A program made the translations under genes and the position numbers. Below are positions 7,839 to 14,949 of a stretch of 14,949 nt of DNA, in pieces (position 1 is the stretch's first letter; every line of letters begins with the position of its first letter). The notes beneath the pieces were generated by a model, which made no database searches, was not told where the DNA came from, and saw only the letters and a list, made by a program, of their open reading frames with translations. The DNA is taken from positions 1 to 14,949 of the forward strand of contig JAOXYB010029789.1 in assembly GCA_028565635.1 (NCBI GenBank), read 5' to 3'. The DNA is from Phoronis ovalis. Taxonomy: Eukaryota; Phoronida; Phoronidae.

Positions 7839-8881
7839 TACTCAGTAAGGATTATACGTTTTATTTATTAGGTAAACAATCTTTTTGCGTTACTGAAAAT
7901 TTCTGGGCAGTGTTTGCAAATCTAGGAAGCACGTAGCTTCGTTAGCATCGTGGCATCATGACATCATGGCGGTGCCCTGGAATATAAGTTATATGCAAAT
8001 GGGTCCAAGGTGACAGTGATAGGGGGTAGCAAATGCACATGTATTCCACACTGTATGCAGTGCGTATTTCTTACTATGTTATAACCAAGAATGCATGCAG
8101 GCAAGTATACGATAAATGATTAGCCTGACACCAAGTGCATATGAGCAGCGAATTTCTCAGCTATCCAGTCCCCAAACCTAAGGCTAAACTATTGTGCCAT
8201 GATAGTTGTTAAATAAAAAATGTTAAAAATCAATGTTATATGTTTTCTCACAACATTTTGTAAAACATTAACATAATCCGGTAATAAATTTACAATAGTA
8301 TTTTCAGAATTGTGTGCTAAAAGGATATAATTTTATTTTAAGACGTTTAATGAAGCCCACAATGCAAGCAAATGAAAGTGGGCACGAATTCATGCCATGT
8401 ACGTCTCTACCGGACCTATTGCCCAAATATGTTATCGATAATTATTTAAATAGCAGCATTGAGTTATCTAATCAATCAAGTACTGGAGTCAAATAAAAAG
8501 TGAATTTGTAAACATACATACTTTTAATTTAAATTATGATATTTTTGAAGACATGACCAAATGCTAATAAATGGTTATCTGTTAAACAAATAGTTACACT
8601 GGTTATCATTATAAAATATGTAGTAATGTTCACAAATCCGACCATACGATTGTGTTCTCTAACTGTCATGTCAGATATTCAGCACGGATAGTTCAGAGGT
8701 TAGCAACCTGCAACCTGCTCTTGCCGACCCTGCTTTCGGCGTTACAATTGTCATCATAATTTAGTTTTTTAAACGTGTATCTTGGTCGTCAGCAGTAAAA
8801 TTCGATTTTTTCTTACAGTCGAAAGCTATGAAAAAATAGTATTTACATGAGCTATTTATACCGGTAAGATATTCTAGCGGC
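7839..8881. other. Unique spacer between the tandem units
   Basis: About 1.04 kb not matching either unit. The left part (to about 8200) is less AT-rich and holds nothing I recognise. It contains one exon-like open frame (8308-8496), an AATAAA after it (8566-8571), and non-coding sequence to the start of unit B. Confidence 0.55.
8308..8496 (+). CDS. Possible orphan terminal exon, unknown product
   Basis: An open frame of 62 codons plus TAA begins directly after an acceptor-like sequence (ACAATAGTATTTTCAG, ending at 8307) and is followed by AATAAA about 70 bp after the stop. The second half looks protein-like, for example ESGHEFMPCTSLPDLLPKYV and IDNYLNSSIELSNQSSTGVK. There is no family match from memory, no upstream exon in the spacer, and no copy in the rest of the window. 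It could be the last exon of a gene whose other exons lie elsewhere, a relic left between duplicates, or chance. The ATG at 8350 would give only 48 residues. Confidence 0.28.
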   Translation, partial: NCVLKGYNFILRRLMKPTMQANESGHEFMPCTSLPDLLPKYVIDNYLNSSIELSNQSSTGVK

Positions 8882-9162
8882 ATGTTTAAAGATATTTACA
8901 TTTAATTATACCGTTATTTGCTTTATAAATTTGATTTCTTAATAATGGTAAATTATGGAAAAATGCTATATGTCACGTTTTATTAAAACCGGATGTATTT
9001 AATTTACAACGGATTGTATGACGGTATTTTTCATTACTCTATATATTGGAATCTACTCTATACACACGAATCAGACACAGAGTTTGATACCTCATCTATA
9101 CTCACACACTAACAATCTGTTTGAGAAATCATTGAACAGAGAGCAGTGCCCGATAGTAGTGG

Positions 9163-9407
9163 TAAGTTGATCATATTGTAACTTGCTGTGATCTGAGATA
9201 ATGGTAATTGGTAAGGTGATCGTGTTGTAACTTGCTGTGATCTGAGATAATGGTAATTGGCAAGGTGATCATGTTGTAACTTATTGTGATCTGAGATAAT
9301 GGTAATTGGCAAGGTGATCATGTTGTAACTTATTGTGATCTGAGATAATGGTAATTGGTAAGGTGTTCATATTGTTACTTGTTGTTACCTGAGATAATAG
9401 TTATTGC
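9163..9407 (+). repeat. 49-bp minisatellite, five copies (unit B)
   Basis: Copies begin at 9163, 9212, 9261, 9310 and 9359, exactly 49 bp apart. Each contains GTGATCTGAGATAATGGTAA or a close variant. It is homologous to the four-copy array at 1570-1765. An open frame on the minus strand across it is repetitive and not a gene. Confidence 0.95.
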
Positions 9408-9579
9408 TGAATTGATCATATAGTTCCATATGATGTTTAACATGAACTTTTTTTATGAGTCTGAAATGCCCTAATACATCTAGGTTATATAAAGATGTAC
9501 AGACTACGTTGACATTTTGCGGCTTTTTGTAGCTTTAAACAATATGTGCATTCTCACTATTACTACCAAAACATCAGGC

Positions 9580-9585
9580 CACGTG
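9580..9585 (+). promoter_or_regulatory. Candidate E-box CACGTG, single-copy equivalent of the unit A array
   Basis: CACGTG followed by ACTTGTATAACATGAAAGA, matching one 26-bp repeat unit at 1989-2066. Unit B therefore has one copy where A has three. Function is inferred only from the E-box consensus. Confidence 0.3.
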
Positions 9586-9704
9586 ACTTGTATAACATGA
9601 AAGATAACGTCAGTATTCATAATTTAGTGTGTATTTTGATGTTTAGTCATTTCGCAATTATTTGTAAAATGAAAGTATATTAAGAAACATGTTCGAAAAT
9701 ATAT

Positions 9705-9710
9705 CACGTG
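9705..9710 (+). promoter_or_regulatory. Candidate E-box CACGTG (unit B)
   Basis: Counterpart of 2155-2160 in the same TCACGTGGAGG context, about 0.9 kb upstream of the gene B start codon. Regulatory use is unproven. Confidence 0.3.
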
Positions 9711-9751
9711 GAGGTTTTCACGGATTACAATTTTATTAGTCGACTCATATT

Positions 9752-9778
9752 TGTTGGTACTCTAAACTAGTACCATCA
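9752..9778. other. Conserved short hairpin (unit B copy)
   Basis: Counterpart of the dyad at 2203-2229, with the same CTAAACT loop and one mismatch in the 10-bp stem. It is about 870 bp upstream of the gene B start codon, against about 1.5 kb in A. Confidence 0.45.
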
Positions 9779-9879
9779 TAAAAATCATGAAAAGAAAATA
9801 TTTATGCAATTTGCTTTATCGCAAAATTGTAGATATTGTTAATACCTGCACAATTCAGATCAATTACTGCATAGTTTAT

Positions 9880-10300
9880 TAATGTCCATGAATTATTCCA
9901 AAAATATTTTGAAAAGATCTTGCACCGGCATAGCTCAAGTATTCTCTTTTGTAGTTAATATTTAGGATCTCGAAGACTAAGACACTCTACAATTTTTTTC
10001 CAACAATTACACTGTTCGTTAGGGAAACACGTTGTCTTGATTCGAAGTAAGTATATAGAAATGAAATATCTATTCCAAGTTGGTTTAATACAAAATTGGT
10101 AACAGATAAATTATTTTTTTATTAAGCATTTGGTTATATTTAACTAATACCGGTAGATTATTTCTGAAAGGCACACTTTCATCAGGTAATGAAATTTGCA
10201 TTATTTACTAAAAAGCAAAAAACCAAAGCTATAATAAAGGAAAAACACGCAAAATTCAATAACGAAGATATAATGATATGCCACGTTTAGTTTTAGCATG
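9880..10300. other. Unit B-specific upstream non-coding region
   Basis: About 420 bp that replaces the roughly 1.1-kb A-specific region at 2230-3400. It is AT-rich with no credible ORF, repeat array or RNA gene. Which copy is ancestral cannot be told from two sequences. Confidence 0.45.
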
Positions 10301-10304
10301 TACT

Positions 10305-10620
10305 TGCACGTGTCGAAACTGTCAATCCCTTCACATGTTACAAACGTGTCATAAAACGATATCGGAACAGCGGGTTTCTATCTTCATATTTCTACTTCTA
10401 GATTATGAATGAACTGTAAAGAGTCCATGAACAAATGGGTTAGGTATTTGACACTATAGAAATGTTTCGTTATTGTTGTCCGTAATAACGGTTCTCAAAA
10501 AATATTAATTTTTTCTTTATACTTTTTTCTTTTCTATCCTCTGACTGATTACTACGCGATGGCCGAATGACACATAACCAGCTTAGAACAGTCTCACTTT
10601 TTATTTAGAAGCTGCTAAAG
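10305..10620 (+). promoter_or_regulatory. Promoter-proximal block and 5' UTR of FN2 gene B
   Basis: Closely matches 3410-3710 upstream of gene A, including TTTATA at 10516-10521, the pyrimidine-rich stretch, ACGCGATGGCCGAATGACAC, and the initiation context AAAGATGG. One difference is an extra GACTGATTA-type insertion before ACGCGATGG. The shared core promoter suggests both genes are expressed from similar signals; the exact start site is not visible. Confidence 0.5.
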
Positions 10621-13289
10621 ATGGTCAACATGAAATTAATGATAGTTGCCAGTTTGGCTTGTATGATAATGGTTTGCAGCGCCAGCTCCGAAGGTATTTA
10701 TTTATTCTGATATTTTAATACATAAACAATAACTCATAGGTCACCAGCTACCTTGAAAGTATATTTGCACTTAGGCAGCCGCGGTACTATTGTGGTCAAA
10801 TCCATGATGGTGTACGTTTTATACGTAAACCTCCAACGTGAAGCTCGCCATTGGTTGCTAGTGCTAGAAACTGAATAAAAACAACGGTTTCTAATTAACG
10901 TTCTGTGCCACATACATTAAAATTAAAAATACATTTTATGTTCAGAATGTTTTCATGTTGATATGAGGTATGGTATAGTATAATACACGTACTCAATAAT
11001 TGATTTATGATTTTTTAAGGTCAGAAAAAGGTTTATTTATAATGTAACTAATTGGCGGTTTGTATTTGAATAAAATCAGACAATAGGGGATACATCCACT
11101 GATGGAACTGCCGTAAAAAGACTATTATTTCGGTAGCTGTAAATTTACATGTAGTTCAGATGAACAAGGAATTGACCAATACGGCACAACGAAATTAAAA
11201 TGAAGTAAAGGAGCTTTCATGTCTCTGGAAGAATTCTCCACAATACATAATTACATTCAGAATCACTATACGGGTTTTGTATGCATAAGGGCAATTATGC
11301 ACCTGTAAGGAAAGTTATAATTTAGACGTCTGTATAGTAAGCATTAATGACAAGCAGTGGGATAATAACATGCAGATAGCAGTGATTTGGATGTGTTACC
11401 GTGACCAATAGCAATACTATTACCAATAATAAATACACCAGTACTACCGTAACGGTATTCTTTCGTCAGCTGTAACTTTCTTCAAGATAAAGAATTCTAT
11501 GGATTGAGACAAGCAATTTAATCAGTTTTGCAAATATATCAAAGGTTTACCAAATTACAAAAATTAAGAATTCCAATCGTGTTTCAATTATTTGAAGCGT
11601 TTATTAAAATCGCTTAAAATAAAGATTAATAATACGTTTGTTGGGCAAATAAAATAAAATACAACTATCACAATCAATTTAAAATGTAAAACAATCCCAT
11701 CTGATGGAAACAATTTCATCAAAATGCTGCAGAATATATTAAATACCCACAATCTTATTTAGAAACTATACAACTCATCAAAGTTACCGCATTCTGGCAA
11801 TAGATACACTAGAAATGTAATGAAAATTTAACATTTAGCACAAGGTGTTCTAAATCATAATTGTAGGGAAAGAATTCTTTTAAAATGTAAAATGTCTAAT
11901 ACCTAATGTATAACTTATTACAAAAATGAATTCAAAATTTCGGGATGTCCGGACGCTTCAACGAAACATTACAAAAATTACGACAGTAAATATAAACCCG
12001 TAGTAGACAACTCGGAACGTTGTCGGCAGGATTTTAGTTTCCGTCTTCGTACAGTAGTAAATATGCACATCATGCCCTATTATTACAGCAATAAACATTA
12101 ACTCATAATACCTCATGTTCCTCCCTTGAGTACATAATTTTCCCTATCATGGTACTGTATGAACATTTCATATGAATCGGCGGCAAACACGTATACATGC
12201 TCTATTCATTATTATAAGAGAACTTTTGTCATTATAAAATTACTTTTAAAATACACGTTCTGTCTTTTCTCTACTTTAGCAGGTGAAGGAACAAGTGGAG
12301 GGAATGCAAATGGTGAGAAGTGTGTGTTGCCCTTCATCTACCTGGGCGTAAGTTACAGTAAATGTTCGACTATTGACAACAATGGAGTTCCATGGTGCGC
12401 CACCACTGCCAACTACGACGAGGACAAACTATGGGGCAACTGCGTCGTCTCGACATATAACGGAACCGGAAATGCAAATGGTGCCCAATGTGTGTTCCCT
12501 TTCATCTACCTCGGCGTAAGTTATAGTGGATGTTCCACTCTTCACAACAATGGAGCTGCATGGTGCGCCACCACTGGCAACTACGACAATGACAATCTAT
12601 GGGGCAATTGCATCGTCTCTACAATTGAAGGAAATTCCACGGGTGCGCCATGTGTGTTCCCATTCATCTATTCTGGCATAAGTTATGATGAATGTTCTAC
12701 TATTGACAACAATGGAGTTCCATGGTGCGCCACCACTGCCAACTACGATGAAGATCAACTATATGGCAATTGCATCATTTTGGCTTTAGCAGGGCAAATT
12801 ACAGCTGGAGGAAATGCTAATGCTGGTGCGCAATGTGTGTTCCCCTTCATCTATCTAACTATAAGTTATAGCAAATGTTCTACTATTGACAACAAGGGAG
12901 TTCCATGGTGCGCCACAACTGCCAACTACGACAATGACAATCTATGGGGCAATTGCATCGTCTCGACCAATGGAGGAAATGCCAAAGGTGCGAAATGTGT
13001 GTTCCCCTTCATCTATCTGAACGTAAGTTATGGTGAATGTTCTACTATTGACAACAAGGGGGTTGCATGGTGCGCAACCACTGCCAACTACGACCAGGAC
13101 AAACTATGGGGCAATTGCATCGTCTCGACAAATAGAGGAAATGCCATGGGTGCGCCATGTGCGTTCCCCTTCATCTATGGGGGCGTAAGTTATACTGATT
13201 GTTCTACTATTGACAACAATGGAGTTGCATGGTGCGCCACCACTGCCAACTACGATGAAGACGAACTATGGGGCAATTGCAATTGGTAA
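10621..13289 (+). CDS. Secreted six-module fibronectin type II protein (FN2 gene B), spliced
   Basis: Predicted secreted 359-aa protein from exons 10621-10693 and 12283-13289. Exon 1 encodes a signal peptide (MVNMKLMIVASLACM, likely cleavage after VCSA) and ends GAAG|GTATTT, phase 1. Exon 2 begins after CTTTAGCAG. It carries six FN2 modules: residues 38-78, 94-134, 148-188, 209-249, 263-303 and 317-357, all with four cysteines at offsets 0, 14, 25 and 40. Module 3 has Tyr185 where the others keep the WGNC tryptophan. Modules 4-6 match gene A's modules 1-3. The 3-4 linker (residues 189-208, containing ALAGQITAGGNAN) is longer and resembles the intron-exon junction upstream of module 1, pointing to duplication of a three-module block. 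N-glycosylation sequons at Asn84, Asn142 and Asn271 are absent from A. FN2 modules elsewhere bind collagen, heparin or phosphocholine; the ligand here is unknown. All six modules in one exon is unusual, since FN2 modules in vertebrate genes usually have an exon each. An ATG at 12159 is intronic, not the start. Confidence 0.9.
10694..12282 (+). other. Phase-1 intron of FN2 gene B
   Basis: A 1589-bp intron with donor GTATTT (weaker than GTATGT in gene A) and the same CTACTTTAGCAG tandem acceptor. It is collinear with intron A except that it lacks A's three inserted segments, so it approximates the empty state. No ORF, RNA gene or repeat array of note was seen. Confidence 0.82.
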
Positions 13290-13412
13290 TGATTTACTTC
13301 AAAGTGAGGAAATTCACTGCAATCAAAATGTACTCAGATCAGTTAGCAATATCTAAAACGATAAATTTCAGTGTTATTGAGCATCTTGTTGATGCAAGCT
13401 TTTGAAACTACA

Positions 13413-13418
13413 AATAAA
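13413..13418 (+). terminator. Poly(A) signal of FN2 gene B
   Basis: AATAAA in CTACAAATAAATAAGTAG, about 124 bp downstream of the stop codon, homologous to 7104-7109. The transcript would end before the minisatellite that follows. Confidence 0.7.
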
Positions 13419-13452
13419 TAAGTAGTGACATTCATCTTCGACTTCATTTTAT

Positions 13453-13940
13453 TGTCCGAACGTAACCACGAGTAATTGTTCGAATGTTATCACAGTAAGT
13501 GGCCAAATGTGATTACAGGTAAGTAACTGTATGTGATCACAGTAAGTGTCCGAATGTGATTACAGGTAAGTAACTGTATGTGATCACAGTAAGTGTCCGA
13601 ATGTGATCACAGGTATGTAATTGTCCGAATATGATCATAGGTAAGTGTCTGAATGCATTTGCTGATAAGTTACCAAATATGATCCTAGGTAAGTTACCAA
13701 ATATGATCACAGTATGTGTCCGAATGTGATCACAGGTAAGTATCCGAATATAATCGTTGGTAAGTGTCCAATATGTCACAGGTCTCAGATGCATGGCTGA
13801 AAGTGATCACAGGTAAGTAACCTAATGTGAACACAATAAATATCTAAATGTGATCTCAAGTAATTGTCCGAATGTGATCACAGGTAAGTGTCCGAATGTA
13901 ATCGCTGGTAAGTTTCAGAATGTGATTAAAGGTGAGTTGT
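13453..13940 (+). repeat. Degenerate ~24-bp minisatellite downstream of gene B
   Basis: About 20 diverged units of the same roughly 24-bp consensus as 7148-7548 (GTCCGAATGTGATCACAG then GTAAGT). Exact CAGGTAAGT occurs five times (near 13516, 13563, 13735, 13810 and 13881), plus one CAGGTATGT. Because 24 is divisible by three, the minus strand carries a long, repetitive open frame that should not be read as a gene. Confidence 0.9.
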
Positions 13941-14330
13941 CATTTACAGCTGTTGACTGCTGTAATATAACATAACATAGCATAACGAAACTGTTTCAAT
14001 GTTTCTCCTTCTAATACTGCACATGTATAGCCAGAACCTCTGCCTGCTGAAAATCTGGAAAATAAACACCATGCAATTGTACAATCTAAAACGAATCTAA
14101 AAACATACATACTTTCATCAAATACCTGATTCGTTGGAAATTAGGAAATATTGATTTTACTATTCTTAAAGAAAATATGAAAAATATAGTGATCAGTGTC
14201 TAATATTAATTACGTCACGTATTTTGTACCATATAAAACCTTGTAACAGATATTAACGGTAATGATTTACCTTATTGTTACAAAAAGGATAAAAATAAAA
14301 TATCAATTAAAAAATAAGGTTGCTTGTTAC
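13941..14330. other. Conserved downstream flank of unit B and junction to the right-hand gene
   Basis: Similar to 7549-7838 up to about 14252, then unique AT-rich sequence belonging to an intron of the minus-strand gene. No coding signal of its own. Confidence 0.55.
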
Positions 14331-14512
14331 CGGCAGTTATAGTTCCTTTTGTATTCAGTTTTGAATACCAGAACTGAGGCCACATGTTAACATTATCCCA
14401 CGGACAGACGGTCTTTGCTTCATCTAGCACTACTAGCCATCCCACATAGTCACAGACATTCAAAGAGTCCTGCACAGTAAATCGCCTAGCAGTCGATGGG
14501 TCAGGGGGATCT
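14331..14512 (-). CDS. Probable internal exon of an unidentified minus-strand gene
   Basis: On the minus strand, an acceptor TTTTATTTGCAG (14513-14524) precedes 182 bp open in only one frame, ending at a donor GCCG|GTAACAAG (exon end 14331). The peptide starts DPPDPSTARRFTVQDSLNV and continues CDYVGWLVVLDEAKTVCPWD, then WPQFWYSKLNTKGTITAG. The two cysteines 14 residues apart, and the aromatic-rich composition, suggest a folded, perhaps extracellular, domain. I do not recognise the family. Codon use and composition are clearly less AT-rich than the flanks. Phases would be 2 at the start and 1 at the end. Neighbouring exons are not visible: the upstream ones lie beyond the right edge or in low-signal sequence, and any downstream exon would have to lie within unit B. 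Confidence 0.55.
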
Positions 14513-14949
14513 CTGCAAATAAAAAATTTATTCCTACGAAATAAATTCAAAAGCGTAAAGCTGTTTTATATAAATTATAAGTAATATGTTTTTGTAAGAA
14601 TTACTTTTCTTGGTTAACATGTACGGAATGCTCAGGTTCATTAGGTAGATTGCGAAAGTTGTAACATGCTTTTTTTCACATGAAGTCACATCCTGCTGTA
14701 ATGAGAACATTAATAGTTTTCTCCGACGAAAAAACATTTTATCTAATTTTCAAATTTTATCGATAGTCTAACCCAAAATAAAACTGCGTTAAACTTAAGA
14801 AAAAAACATATTAAAGCGAAAATATATAATCCACATTTAAAATGTCCTGAATTTTATTAGTCTGTAGTCCAAACTGTTTTCTGCATATTATTATTTTAAT
14901 ATCATTTATTGTAAAATATCATAATATTTGGTTGTATAATATTCACATA
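14513..14949. other. Right-edge AT-rich region, probably intron of the minus-strand gene
   Basis: No convincing exon, repeat or RNA gene. A minus-strand open frame at 14534-14737 has no splice or family support and is rich in Lys, Ile and Leu, as expected from AT-rich non-coding DNA. Confidence 0.4.

Larger units (their letters stand above)
8882..14252 (+). repeat. Tandem duplication unit B (FN2 gene B with its flanks)
   Basis: About 5.4 kb in the same orientation as unit A, with the same order of minisatellite, E-box, hairpin, promoter block, exons, poly(A) signal and second minisatellite. It differs by five rather than four 49-bp copies, one rather than three 26-bp E-box copies, a shorter intron, and a coding exon twice as long (six FN2 modules against three). 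The units are separated by about 1.04 kb of sequence that matches neither. Confidence 0.88.

Noticed and set aside
9109-9321. 70-codon minus-strand open frame with repeated ITLPITII-like peptides
   Set aside because: Shadow of the 49-bp array; the matching unit A array has no equivalent frame.
12159-12282. Apparent N-terminal extension of the six-FN2 ORF from an ATG at 12159
   Set aside because: The matching sequence in unit A has no such open frame, and a pyrimidine-rich tract plus TTTAGCAG marks it as intron. The signal-peptide exon at 10621 supplies the start.
13537-13794. 85-codon minus-strand open frame with repeated ITFGHL-like peptides
   Set aside because: It is produced by the 24-bp minisatellite, whose period is divisible by three. 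The matching array in unit A does not keep the frame.
14534-14737. 67-codon minus-strand open frame
   Set aside because: Lys/Ile/Leu-rich, no recognisable domain, and it sits upstream of the acceptor of the probable exon at 14331-14512.

Overview
This is eukaryotic DNA: AT-rich, mostly non-coding, with GT-AG introns, AATAAA poly(A) signals, minisatellites and small inverted-repeat elements. Two coding signals can be identified with confidence: the 3' end of a proton-coupled oligopeptide transporter (SLC15/POT family), and two tandem genes for secreted proteins made only of fibronectin type II (FN2) modules. Intron density, repeat content and a multi-FN2 secretory family suggest an invertebrate animal, plausibly a mollusc such as a bivalve. 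The taxon is inference, because no taxon-specific marker is present.

Layout. (1) 1-1062, + strand: last three exons of the SLC15-like transporter, truncated by the left edge. (2) About 1265-7838: tandem unit A. It holds a 49-bp minisatellite, a 26-bp repeat carrying CACGTG E-boxes, a promoter-proximal block, FN2 gene A (exon 1 3711-3783, exon 2 6454-6947; 188 aa, three FN2 modules), a poly(A) signal and a roughly 24-bp minisatellite. (3) About 7839-8881: a unique spacer with one exon-like ORF. (4) About 8882-14252: tandem unit B, collinear with A, with FN2 gene B (exon 1 10621-10693, exon 2 12283-13289; 359 aa, six FN2 modules) and the same flanking minisatellites. (5) 14331-14512, - strand: one probable exon of an unidentified gene that converges on the FN2 pair.

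The FN2 genes share one architecture: a 24-codon signal-peptide exon, a phase-1 intron, then one exon carrying all FN2 modules. Intron A is 2670 bp and intron B 1589 bp. Three segments found only in A account for nearly all of the difference: an ORF-bearing block of about 318 bp, a 492-bp element with terminal inverted repeats and a candidate 7-bp target duplication, and a foldback element of about 250 bp.

The most interesting signal is in gene B. The linker between FN2 modules 3 and 4 looks like a copy of the intron's 3' end, including CTTTAGCAGG, now inside the reading frame. B is therefore best explained as a duplication of a three-module exon that carried its own splice acceptor along. 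If that internal acceptor still works, B could give six-module and three-module secreted isoforms, both in frame. In gene A the middle FN2 module has lost its first and fourth cysteines, one from each canonical disulfide.
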